Assembly (NCBI GenBank): GCA_900546995.1
Contig: URFF01000016.1
Coordinates: 1-30,081, forward strand
Reading direction: 5' to 3'
Length of the DNA: 30,081 bases
DNA from: an uncultured Sutterella sp.
GTDB taxonomy: Bacteria; Pseudomonadota; Gammaproteobacteria; Burkholderiales; Burkholderiaceae_F
Positions 9,179 to 16,374 of the stretch are shown here, piece after piece. A program made the translations under genes and the position numbers. Position 1 is the first letter of the stretch. The number at the start of each line of letters is the position of its first letter. The notes under the pieces were generated by a model, which ran no database searches, was not told the DNA's origin, and saw nothing but the letters and a program-made list of their open reading frames with translations.

Positions 9179-10744
9179 TCACTTTAGGTACCGAGTAATA
9201 TCTATTGGAGGATCATCGGCTTCTGGGATTGTTTGAATTCGCTGCTTCAAACCATAATCAAATACATCATCATTGCCGTCAAACAAGTCGTAAGGCTGCA
9301 CTTGGTCTGCTTGAATACTCATCCAAGTAGCCAACCCTTCCGTAAAAGACAATCCTGATTTCCTGGAGTTGAGCACTTTACGCTCTGTGGCTTCAGAATC
9401 TAAAACAAACAGTGGGATGTCATAGTGCCGTTTGCTTGCTTTGTTGTTATTTAGATAGATGATTCCATCAATCTCACGATGAATCATCCCGTGATCAGCA
9501 AAATACAAAATAGAAAATGTTCGACCGCTTCTTGCCTGATAGGCTTTCATTTGTTTGTACAAACTTTCCATAAATTCGTCCGTGTACTTAATGCTTGACA
9601 CGTAACAAGCTACATAAGACATTTTCTGATCGTTAACAACATATGGGTCGTCCATTTCTTCGATACGGTGACAGGCATCTGGATGAGAACCCAATGTATG
9701 TAAAACGAATAATCGCGCTTTACTTTGATCTTCTACATCTAAATAATTCTGCAAAATATTGAGCAAAACTCGGTCGGAATGTTTAGCTGTGTCATAACTG
9801 CTCTTATTAACAAACTCATGAATCTGAGATCTAACACCAATAGCAGAAACTGGTGTGTCATACTCTCCAATGTAGCCTTGGTTGGAAATCCAATGAGTTT
9901 TTACACCTGCTGCATTCGCTAAATCAACAACATTTAATGAGTAGTCTGGTTGCCACTTTTGTTTGTTAGGTTTCGTAAGCATCAATCTAAGTGAACCGAT
10001 CGTGTAAGTGCCACCAGCAGATAAACCATTAACGATTGTTACCGGAGCCTGATCAATAAATGGCGTGTTATTGACTGGATACCCATAAATATGCATATAG
10101 TCACGTCTTACACTTTCCCCGATAACCAATATATAGTCTTTCTTACCACCCCGGTAGATAGCATTACCCCAACTATTACCTTGTATGAGGCTCTCCAACT
10201 TCATTTTCTCAACCTCAACCTGCCTAAAAGATTCTTCAAGTGACGAGAAAAAATGAAGAGGCTTAAACAAAATCACCAGGCTTAAGATTGCAACAATAAC
10301 CAGCGTTTTATTACGCCATGGTTGAAGCTTATAGTATTGTGCAAGCCAATAACTAATACTCAAAAGAAGAGGTATTGATAATGCTTTAAGGTAACTTTTA
10401 AGCGAAAGAATCCCAAGAAACTCTACACTTTCTTTTGCATCGGTAGCCATCAGAGAAGAAATAGCCTGAAAATTAGGAGGGCCATATTCAAAACCAACAG
10501 GTGCATATAAAGATAACAAAGTAATGCAAGGGAAAAGAATAAAAAATGATCTCTTAGAAGAACTCAGAAAAACAAAACTAAGTGCTAACACAAAAACAGC
10601 TTTTTTTGAAGCATCTCCATCCAAACCGTTGATCAGGAATCGAGCGGCGATATACAAGAAAACCGCATAGAAAACAAAGGCAATCGCTTGCTTTAATTTC
10701 TGAAAGTTTTCTGCTGACAAAAGCTGTTTTGTTAGAAATGTCAT
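9179..10744 (-). CDS. Phosphoethanolamine-transferase-like membrane sulfatase-family protein
   Basis: The protein resembles EptA/CptA/OpgE-type enzymes that move phosphoethanolamine from phosphatidylethanolamine to lipid A, LPS core or periplasmic glucans. About five N-terminal membrane segments (roughly residues 15-35, 45-60, 65-82, 110-130 and 140-160) precede a periplasmic alkaline-phosphatase-fold domain. Visible motifs are ILVIGESVRRDYMHIYGYP (metal-site Glu), a GGTYT segment with T246 at the expected nucleophile position, HTLGSHPDAC, and ILYFADHGMIHRE with the metal-binding Asp-His. The 521 aa fit the family. The usual SVPCM sequence after the nucleophile is replaced by IGSLRLML, so a different acceptor or a divergent subfamily is possible. 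It has its own likely promoter and lies 61 bp before rmlA. No clear ribosome site is visible. Confidence 0.87.
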   Translation of the reverse strand: MTFLTKQLLSAENFQKLKQAIAFVFYAVFLYIAARFLINGLDGDASKKAVFVLALSFVFLSSSKRSFFILFPCITLLSLYAPVGFEYGPPNFQAISSLMATDAKESVEFLGILSLKSYLKALSIPLLLSISYWLAQYYKLQPWRNKTLVIVAILSLVILFKPLHFFSSLEESFRQVEVEKMKLESLIQGNSWGNAIYRGGKKDYILVIGESVRRDYMHIYGYPVNNTPFIDQAPVTIVNGLSAGGTYTIGSLRLMLTKPNKQKWQPDYSLNVVDLANAAGVKTHWISNQGYIGEYDTPVSAIGVRSQIHEFVNKSSYDTAKHSDRVLLNILQNYLDVEDQSKARLFVLHTLGSHPDACHRIEEMDDPYVVNDQKMSYVACYVSSIKYTDEFMESLYKQMKAYQARSGRTFSILYFADHGMIHREIDGIIYLNNNKASKRHYDIPLFVLDSEATERKVLNSRKSGLSFTEGLATWMSIQADQVQPYDLFDGNDDVFDYGLKQRIQTIPEADDPPIDITRYLK

Positions 10745-10832
10745 GACGGCACCAATTTACTAGGCATACACTCTCTAAATGATTGATTTAGGCAAAAACT
10801 GTGAGAGGAATAGGCAAAAATTAGGGTGCAAA

Positions 10833-10861
10833 ATTGTAACAAACCTTTAACTTACAGTAAA
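10833..10861 (-). promoter_or_regulatory. Promoter for the phosphoethanolamine-transferase-like gene
   Basis: On the minus strand, TTTACT (10856-10861), a 17-nt spacer and TACAAT (10833-10838) form a sigma70-type promoter. The bases before the -10 give an extended TGn form. Predicted start is near 10826, leaving a leader of about 80 nt. It probably serves this gene and rmlA. Confidence 0.5.
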
Positions 10862-10871
10862 GTGCACTTTA
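10858..10871. promoter_or_regulatory. Palindromic operator candidate over the -35 element
   Basis: TAAAGTGCACTTTA is a perfect 14-bp palindrome. It overlaps four bases of the -35 hexamer of the promoter at 10833-10861, a typical repressor position. The regulator is not identifiable here. Confidence 0.4.
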
Positions 10872-10952
10872 AAGTTCTTGGTGCCAACTTGTCACTTAAT
10901 GAATGAGTCGCCGAAACTCACTCCATGTTTAGGCTGGCAGTTAGGAGGGATC

Positions 10953-11006
10953 GAAATAAGAGGGACGCTGATGCAAAAAAGTTGTCTCAGTGTTCGTCCC
11001 TATTTC
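10953..11006. repeat. Interrupted inverted repeat (stem A)
   Basis: AGGGACG (10961-10967) pairs with CGTCCCT (10995-11001). The stem extends inward with CTGA/TCAG past a four-base bulge and outward with GAAATA/TATTTC past a three-base bulge. It lies in non-coding DNA downstream of rmlD and competes with stem B at 10976-11031. Confidence 0.5.
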
Positions 11007-11031
11007 AGGCAAGGTCAGCAGGCAACTTTTT
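10976..11031 (-). terminator. Possible rmlCBD terminator (stem B)
   Basis: AAAAAGTTGTCT (10976-10987) pairs with AGGCAACTTTTT (11020-11031) with one wobble position. Read on the minus strand, the stem ends in a run of six T about 110 nt past rmlD, so it can end rmlCBD transcripts. The 32-nt loop is long, which lowers confidence. Confidence 0.4.
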
Positions 11032-11044
11032 ATTAATTAAAAAG
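11026..11044. repeat. Small A+T-rich hairpin
   Basis: CTTTTTA and TAAAAAG form a 7-bp perfect stem around a 5-nt loop, overlapping the outer arm of stem B. Confidence 0.35.
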
Positions 11045-11050
11045 CCTTCG

Positions 11051-11083
11051 AATCTAATAATCGAATATATCGATTATTAGATT
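11051..11083. repeat. 14-bp perfect inverted repeat, A+T-rich
   Basis: The arm AATCTAATAATCGA (11051-11064) is perfectly inverted at 11070-11083 around the 5-nt loop ATATA. Part of the right arm (ATTATTAGATTTT, 11073-11085) is repeated directly at 11094-11106, a period of 21 bp. This could be a protein-binding site, an RNA hairpin in the rmlD 3' region, or a small repeat-element remnant. Confidence 0.6.
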
Positions 11084-11110
11084 TTGATGATTTATTATTA
11101 GATTTTTAAT

Positions 11111-11145
11111 TAGATCGTTGCTTCTTAATAAAGGAGCACGATCTA
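11111..11145 (-). repeat. Hairpin overlapping the rmlD stop codon
   Basis: TAGATCGT and ACGATCTA pair perfectly, and GCTTC/GGAGC extends the stem past a single bulged T. The outer arm contains the rmlD TAG stop. No T-run follows directly, so it looks more like an mRNA 3'-end stabiliser or translation-coupled structure than a terminator. Confidence 0.45.
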
Positions 11146-12048
11146 AACAAACTTTGCCTGGACCAATTTTTCCAAAACAACTCGAGCGTCTTCATCCCAG
11201 GTTTCAAATGATTGAATACCCAAAACAGACTTTAACTTCTCATTTGACAATCGTGAATTGAGCGGTCGTTTTGCGGGAGTTGGATACTCGCTCGTGGAGA
11301 TCGCTTTAATTGACTGCGGCTTAAGTGTCATCGCTACCCCAAAATTGGCAGCATTTTTGACAATCCAGCGGGCAAATTCACACCAAGACACATAACCATC
11401 TGGCACCAAATGATAAGTCCCACATAAATCATTTCGTCCGCGTTGGATAAATCGAATCATCTCCTCGGAATACTTGGCTAAAAACTGAACAGACGTCGGA
11501 GCCCCAATCTGATCATCAACGACATTTAACGACTCTTTCGTTTGAGCTAAGCGCAAAATGGTTTTAATGAAATTTTTTCCATGCTCCCCATACACCCAAC
11601 TGGTTCTGAAAATCAGATGCCGGCAACCACTTTGAATAATCGCTTGCTCCCCTTCTAATTTCGTTTCACCGTACACATTTTGAGGAGCACAAGGATCATC
11701 CTCTGCCCAAGGCTTTGTATCTTCTCCACTAAAGACATAATCGGTACTGAAGTGCACCAAGAGTGCTCCGCTTTGACGGCAGTACTTAGCCATCGCCAAT
11801 GGAGCCAAAGCGTTCACTTGCCTAGCTTCATCAACCTGAGTTTGTGCCAAATCCACTGCTGTATAGGCCGCCGCATTAATCACAACGTCAGGAGAAAACG
11901 CTCGCAAACATTCAATCATCTCATCGGTATGGGTTAAATCGCCGCCATGATCTGTTCGGCCCAATGCCAAAAGCTCACAATGCCCTTTTAGGCGTTTTTC
12001 AAATTCAAATCCCAACTGTCCGTTTTTACCCAAAAGAGCAACGCGCAT
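11143..12048 (-). CDS. rmlD: dTDP-4-dehydrorhamnose reductase
   Basis: RmlD (RfbD) reduces dTDP-4-dehydro-L-rhamnose to dTDP-L-rhamnose, the last step of the pathway. The 301-aa extended short-chain dehydrogenase starts MRVALLGKNGQLG, the Rossmann glycine motif. VVINAAAYTAVDLAQTQ, FSTDYVFSG and the catalytic Y-x-x-x-K in VYGETKLEGE follow in order. An in-frame start 99 bp upstream would run into rmlB and give non-family sequence. AAGGAG at 12059-12064 overlaps the rmlB stop and supports the chosen ATG, with 14 bp between the genes. The gene is the last of rmlC-rmlB-rmlD, with hairpins downstream. Confidence 0.97.
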   Translation of the reverse strand: MRVALLGKNGQLGFEFEKRLKGHCELLALGRTDHGGDLTHTDEMIECLRAFSPDVVINAAAYTAVDLAQTQVDEARQVNALAPLAMAKYCRQSGALLVHFSTDYVFSGEDTKPWAEDDPCAPQNVYGETKLEGEQAIIQSGCRHLIFRTSWVYGEHGKNFIKTILRLAQTKESLNVVDDQIGAPTSVQFLAKYSEEMIRFIQRGRNDLCGTYHLVPDGYVSWCEFARWIVKNAANFGVAMTLKPQSIKAISTSEYPTPAKRPLNSRLSNEKLKSVLGIQSFETWDEDARVVLEKLVQAKFV

Positions 12049-12062
12049 AACCTGTCGACTCC

Positions 12063-13121
12063 TTACAAGCCATACTGTTTGGCTGTCCACTCCCGATAAG
12101 CACCGGTTTTTACACCTTCTACCCAATCTTGATGGTCCAAATACCATTGAACGGTCTTTCGAATCCCCGTCTCAAAATTTTCTTTAGGCTTCCAACCTAA
12201 TTCTTTTACCAATTTTGTTGGGTCGATTGCGTAACGCCGGTCGTGGCCCGGACGATCCTTAACAAAAGTGATTTGCGTAGCATACGACTGACCGTCTTTT
12301 CTCGGCCTCAATTCATCCAAAATAGCGCATACCGTTTTGACAATCGTGAGGTTATCACGTTCATTGTGACCACCAATGTTGTAAGTTTCGCCCACTTGAC
12401 CTTTTGCCAAAACCAGTCGAATCGCTTCACAATGATCCTTCACATAAAGCCAATCACGAATATTTTTCCCATCGCCATAAATTGGTAGCGGCAGGCCACT
12501 TAGAGCATTATTGATCACAAGAGGAATCAATTTTTCCGGAAACTGATAGGGCCCGTAGTTATTGGAGCAGTTTGTTGTAAGGACCGGGAATCCATACGTA
12601 TGAAACCAGGATCTCACGGCGTGGTCGCTCGACGCTTTTGAAGCGGAATAAGGTGAATTGGGACGATAGGGGGTTTCTTCAGTGAAAGGAGCCTCGTCAA
12701 ACGTTAAGCTTCCATAAACCTCATCGGTACTTACGTGTAAAAAACGAAAAGATTCTTTCTCTGTACCGTCAAGCGTATCGTAAAAAGCCTTCGCACAATT
12801 TAGAAGATTGACCGTACCCATAACATTGGTACGAAAGAACGCATCCGGCCCGAAAATGGAACGATCCACGTGACTTTCCGCTGCAAAATGCACCACGGCT
12901 CTCGGTCGGTATTTTGCAAAAAGAGAGCTCACCAGCTCACGGTCCAGAATATCACCATGGACAAAGACATGGCGTGCATCCCCTTTTAAACTCTCCAGGT
13001 TTTGGAGATTACCGGCATAAGTGAGCGCATCCAAGTTAACGATGGACTCCTCACTTTGCGTGAACCAATCCAATACAAAATTTGAACCGATAAATCCGGC
13101 TCCACCAGTAACCAAAATCAT
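12063..13121 (-). CDS. rmlB: dTDP-glucose 4,6-dehydratase
   Basis: RmlB (RfbB) is the NAD-dependent dehydratase that turns dTDP-glucose into dTDP-4-dehydro-6-deoxyglucose. The 352-aa length is typical. MILVTGGAGFIGSNFV is the Rossmann motif. VVHFAAESHVDRSI, HVSTDEVYGSL with the catalytic Asp-Glu, the Y-x-x-x-K of YSASKASSDH, NCSNNYGPYQFPEKLIPL and DRPGHDRRYAID are all diagnostic of RmlB. It lies 11 bp after rmlC and 14 bp before rmlD, so the three form one transcription unit. Confidence 0.98.
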   Translation of the reverse strand: MILVTGGAGFIGSNFVLDWFTQSEESIVNLDALTYAGNLQNLESLKGDARHVFVHGDILDRELVSSLFAKYRPRAVVHFAAESHVDRSIFGPDAFFRTNVMGTVNLLNCAKAFYDTLDGTEKESFRFLHVSTDEVYGSLTFDEAPFTEETPYRPNSPYSASKASSDHAVRSWFHTYGFPVLTTNCSNNYGPYQFPEKLIPLVINNALSGLPLPIYGDGKNIRDWLYVKDHCEAIRLVLAKGQVGETYNIGGHNERDNLTIVKTVCAILDELRPRKDGQSYATQITFVKDRPGHDRRYAIDPTKLVKELGWKPKENFETGIRKTVQWYLDHQDWVEGVKTGAYREWTAKQYGL

Positions 13122-13132
13122 CGTGACACTCT

Positions 13133-13684
13133 CTATTCAAATAAATTGGCTTCTAAGAGAAGCGGTGCAACCGCATCTTTTTCAGATAGACAAGGCTCAA
13201 TGTCAATCGGCCAATGAATACCGATTGTCGGGTCATTCCATTTCACCGATCCCTCGCACTCTTTGTGCCAAAAATCATTGGTCTTATAAAACACTTCGGC
13301 AAAATCTGTTAAAGCGACAAAGCCATGAGCGAAACCTTCCGGAATCCACAATTGACGTTTATTTTCAGCGGATAACTCAACGGCTACCCATTTACCAAAG
13401 TTAGGTGAAGAACGACGAATATCAACGGCAACATCAAAAATTTTGCCTACCAAACACCTGACTAATTTTGCCTGAGCATGAGGCGGCAACTGAAAATGTA
13501 ACCCTCGAACAACCCCTTTCTTACTTCGAGAGTGGTTATCCTGAACAAACTTTACTGCCGCTACCTGATACTCAAAATCCGAAGCATTCCAAGATTCCAT
13601 AAAAAAACCACGATCATCGCCAAAAACCACCGGCTCAATGATTTTTACTTCAGGTAACTCTGTGTTGAAAACCTTAATGGGCAT
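13133..13684 (-). CDS. rmlC: dTDP-4-dehydrorhamnose 3,5-epimerase
   Basis: RmlC (RfbC) is the cupin epimerase that converts the dehydratase product to dTDP-4-dehydro-L-rhamnose. The 183 aa fit the family. Key blocks are DDRGFFMESWNASDF, FVQDNHSRSKKGVVRGLHFQ (with the catalytic His of RGLHFQ), KLVRCLVGKIFDVAVDIR and WIPEGFAHGFVAL. The ATG is preceded by AAGGGG at a good distance. It is first of rmlC-rmlB-rmlD and has a sigma70-like promoter at 13718-13746. It diverges from pflB across about 360 bp. Confidence 0.98.
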   Translation of the reverse strand: MPIKVFNTELPEVKIIEPVVFGDDRGFFMESWNASDFEYQVAAVKFVQDNHSRSKKGVVRGLHFQLPPHAQAKLVRCLVGKIFDVAVDIRRSSPNFGKWVAVELSAENKRQLWIPEGFAHGFVALTDFAEVFYKTNDFWHKECEGSVKWNDPTIGIHWPIDIEPCLSEKDAVAPLLLEANLFE

Positions 13685-13717
13685 TTCGTAATCCCCTTTT
13701 CTCTTCTGACCCCTGAT

Positions 13718-13746
13718 ATTCTAAATATTTGTTCGATTTTACCCAA
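13718..13746 (-). promoter_or_regulatory. Putative rmlCBD promoter
   Basis: On the minus strand TTGGGT (13741-13746), a 17-nt spacer and TAGAAT (13718-13723) make a reasonable sigma70 promoter. Predicted start is near 13711, giving a leader of about 27 nt. Confidence 0.5.
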
Positions 13747-13857
13747 CCGCAAGGATGAGTCTCTCAACATACACGGCCCTATCTCTTTGATCTTTTTAGA
13801 AAACTATCGACCCGATTAATCCTTACAATTGCACGCAAAAATATATCCTTTCGTCGG

Positions 13858-13886
13858 TTGACTATTGCAAAATCCCCATGAATAAT
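13858..13886 (+). promoter_or_regulatory. Putative pflB promoter
   Basis: TTGACT (13858-13863), a 17-nt spacer and AATAAT (13881-13886) resemble a sigma70 promoter; the run AATAATAATT allows alternative -10 positions. The leader would be about 150 nt. I looked for an FNR box (TTGAT-N4-ATCAA) and did not find a good one. Confidence 0.4.
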
Positions 13887-13904
13887 AATTCCGACAAAGA
13901 AGAA

Positions 13905-13948
13905 AACACCCTGATTGGGTTTAAATAATCGTCAGGGTTGAGGGTGTT
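13905..13948. repeat. Inverted repeat in the pflB leader
   Basis: AACACCCT (13905-13912) pairs with AGGGTGTT (13941-13948), and inside it CCCTGA/TCAGGG can pair as an alternative. On the minus strand the right-hand end runs into TTTTCTT, so it may block antisense transcription towards rmlC. It may also fold in the pflB leader. Role unknown. Confidence 0.4.
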
Positions 13949-14036
13949 GTGCGCTTTTTGTTTAAAAATCAGCAAATTAGACAAAAATCATATCGAAGCA
14001 CCCCAAAGACTGAATTGATGCATTTTATTGATTCAT

Positions 14037-14040
14037 GGAG
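14037..14040 (+). promoter_or_regulatory. pflB ribosome binding site
   Basis: GGAG lies 6 nt before the ATG at 14047. It overlaps the alternative in-frame ATG at 14035, which therefore is unlikely to be the start. Confidence 0.75.
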
Positions 14041-14046
14041 TTGATC

Positions 14047-16293
14047 ATGAAAAACGAATGGCGTGGTTTTAAAGGAACCCACTGGCTTGATGAAGTGGAT
14101 GTGCGTGACTTCATCCAAATGAACTATCGTCCCTATGATGGTGACGAAAAATTCTTGGCACCGGCCACCGAGGCCACCAACACGCTTTGGGGCATTGTTC
14201 AAGGCCTTCAAAAGGAAGAACGCGCCAAGGGCGGCGTGCTCGATATGGAAACGGAAGTTGTTTCCGGTATCACCGCTTACAAAGCCTCTTACATCGGCGA
14301 AAACACCAAGGAATTGGAAAAGGTTGTCGGTCTTCAAACCGATAAGCCCTTAAAGCGTGCCTTCATGCCTTTTGGCGGCATCAAGATGGCCGAACAAGCC
14401 TGCACGACCTATGGCTATACGCCCAACCCGAAGTTTCATAAGATCTTCACCGAATACCATAAGACGCACAACCAAGGCGTCTACGACGCTTACACGCCGG
14501 AGATGCGTTTAGCTCGTAAAAACAAGATCATCACGGGTTTGCCCGATACCTACGGTCGCGGTCGTATCGTGGGCGACTACCGTCGTGTGGCCCTTTACGG
14601 TATTGACTTCTTGATTGCCAAGAAAAAAGAAGACATGGCGCACTGCGGCTGCGGCATCATGACCGATGAAATCATTCGTCAACGCGAAGAAATCACCGAT
14701 CAAATCCGCGCTTTGGAACAAATGAAAGCGATGGCAGCCGACTACGGCTACGACATCTCCAAGCCCGCTCAAAACGCACGCGAAGCCGTGCAATGGCTCT
14801 ACTTCGGCTACCTTGCTGCGATTAAGACGCAAAACGGTGCCGCCATGTCCGTGGGCCGTATCTCCACGTTCTTGGATATTTACTTTGAACGTGATTTTGC
14901 CGAAGGAACGTTGACTGAAAGCGAAGCCCAGGAATTGATTGACCACTTGGTGCTCAAATTCCGCATGGTGAAGTTTGCCCGCATTCCGTCTTACAACCAA
15001 CTCTTCTCGGGCGACCCCGTGTGGGCCACGCTTGAATTAGGCGGTCTCGGTATGGACGGTCGTTCGATGGTCACCAAGAACGATTTCCGGTTCTTGCATA
15101 CGCTTGAAAACATGGGCCCGTCGCCGGAGCCGAATTTGACGATTCTTTACACGCGTCATCTCCCGGAAGCTTTCCGTCGTTACTCGGCGAAGATTTCGAT
15201 TGACACGTCTTCCGTTCAATACGAAAACGATGATGTGATGCGTCCGATTTGGGGTGATGATTACTCCATCTGCTGCTGCGTCTCGGCAACCGAAACCGGT
15301 AAAGAAATGCAATTTTTCGGCGCTCGCGCCAACCTTGCCAAGTGCTTGTTGTACGCAATCAACGGTGGCGTGGATGAATTAAGCCTCATGCAAGTGGGGC
15401 CGCAATTGCGTCCGATCACTTCCGAATACCTCGACTATGACGAAGTGATGCAACGCTTTGACACGATGATGGACTGGTTAGCTGGCCTTTACGTCAACAC
15501 GCTTAACCTCATCCACTACATGCACGACAAGTATTACTACGAAGCCGCTGAAATGGCTTTGATTGATACGGACGTGCGTCGCACGTTTGCAACCGGTATC
15601 GCGGGCTTTTCGCACGTGGTCGATTCCCTTTGCGCCATCAAGTACGCCAAGGTGAAGACCGTTCGCAATGAACAAGGCGTAGTGGTTTCCTATGAAACCG
15701 AAGGCGACTTCCCGCGCTACGGCAATGACGATGACCGAGCCGACAGCATCGCCGTGTGGCTTTTGAAGACCTTCATGAAGAAACTTCGCAAGTACCACAC
15801 GTACCGTAACTCCGAACCGACAACCTCGATTCTGACCATTACCTCCAATGTGGTTTATGGGAAGGCAACGGGGGCGTTGCCGGATCGCCGTAAGGCCGGA
15901 GAACCTCTCTCGCCGGGCGCCAATCCGAGCTACGGTGCTGAACAAAACGGGCTTTTGGCTTCGCTTAACTCCGTTGCCAAACTCCCCTACGAGTTCGCGT
16001 TAGACGGTATCTCCAATACGCAAACGATTAGCCCGGATGCGTTGGGCCACAGTGAAGACGAACGCGTGAAAAATCTCGTGGCGGTCATGGACGGCTACTT
16101 TGAACGCGGCGCTCATCACTTGAACGTCAACATTTTCGGTACCGAAAAGTTGGTCGATGCCATGGAACACCCGGAAAAACCGGAATACGCGAATTTCACG
16201 ATCCGTGTCTCCGGCTACGCAGTGAAGTTCATTGACCTCACGCGCGAACAGCAGTTGGACGTCATCGCACGTACCTGCCACAAGCGCATGTAA
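14047..16293 (+). CDS. pflB: Formate acetyltransferase (pyruvate formate-lyase)
   Basis: PFL cleaves pyruvate with CoA to acetyl-CoA and formate by a glycyl-radical mechanism under anoxia. The 748 aa start MKNEWRGFKG, a little shorter at the N-terminus than E. coli PflB. NVRDFIQ-like VDVRDFIQMNY, GAAMSVGRISTFLDIY and FGARANLAK are all present. The catalytic Cys pair is C410-C411 in DDYSICCCVSA, with an extra Cys at 409 where E. coli has Ala. The radical glycine is G723 in IRVSGYAVKF near the C-terminus. The start at 14047 is chosen over 14035 from the ribosome site. The codon use looks highly biased, as for an abundant protein. pflA follows after a hairpin. Confidence 0.98.
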   Translation: MKNEWRGFKGTHWLDEVDVRDFIQMNYRPYDGDEKFLAPATEATNTLWGIVQGLQKEERAKGGVLDMETEVVSGITAYKASYIGENTKELEKVVGLQTDKPLKRAFMPFGGIKMAEQACTTYGYTPNPKFHKIFTEYHKTHNQGVYDAYTPEMRLARKNKIITGLPDTYGRGRIVGDYRRVALYGIDFLIAKKKEDMAHCGCGIMTDEIIRQREEITDQIRALEQMKAMAADYGYDISKPAQNAREAVQWLYFGYLAAIKTQNGAAMSVGRISTFLDIYFERDFAEGTLTESEAQELIDHLVLKFRMVKFARIPSYNQLFSGDPVWATLELGGLGMDGRSMVTKNDFRFLHTLENMGPSPEPNLTILYTRHLPEAFRRYSAKISIDTSSVQYENDDVMRPIWGDDYSICCCVSATETGKEMQFFGARANLAKCLLYAINGGVDELSLMQVGPQLRPITSEYLDYDEVMQRFDTMMDWLAGLYVNTLNLIHYMHDKYYYEAAEMALIDTDVRRTFATGIAGFSHVVDSLCAIKYAKVKTVRNEQGVVVSYETEGDFPRYGNDDDRADSIAVWLLKTFMKKLRKYHTYRNSEPTTSILTITSNVVYGKATGALPDRRKAGEPLSPGANPSYGAEQNGLLASLNSVAKLPYEFALDGISNTQTISPDALGHSEDERVKNLVAVMDGYFERGAHHLNVNIFGTEKLVDAMEHPEKPEYANFTIRVSGYAVKFIDLTREQQLDVIARTCHKRM

Positions 16294-16314
16294 GTCAGGC
16301 TAAGTGCTAAAAAT

Positions 16315-16359
16315 AGACCGACCTTCGGTGCTAGAGACTAGCGCAAAGGTCGGTCTTTT
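16315..16359 (+). terminator. Terminator or attenuator between pflB and pflA
   Basis: AGACCGACCTT (16315-16325) pairs perfectly with AAGGTCGGTCT (16346-16356), with an inner GCTAG/CTAGC stem, followed by a short T-run. As it stands between pflB and its activase, it probably lowers pflA expression relative to pflB. Confidence 0.8.
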
Positions 16360-16362
16360 ATT

Positions 16363-16366
16363 GGAG
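16363..16366 (+). promoter_or_regulatory. pflA ribosome binding site
   Basis: GGAG lies 8 nt before the ATG at 16375 and overlaps a GTG at 16366, which argues for the ATG as start. Confidence 0.7.
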
Positions 16367-16374
16367 TGTTTTCA

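Noticed and set aside
10745..11142. A hidden small protein gene in the gap between rmlD and the transferase gene
   Set aside because: No frame with a start, ribosome site and sensible composition was found; the stem structures explain the region better.
13685..14046. FNR binding site before pflB
   Set aside because: TTGAT half-sites occur but none pairs with ATCAA at the right spacing.
14509..15945. Several long open frames on the minus strand inside pflB
   Set aside because: They are antisense to a strongly codon-biased gene, have no ribosome sites and no recognisable protein family; the bias itself opens these frames.
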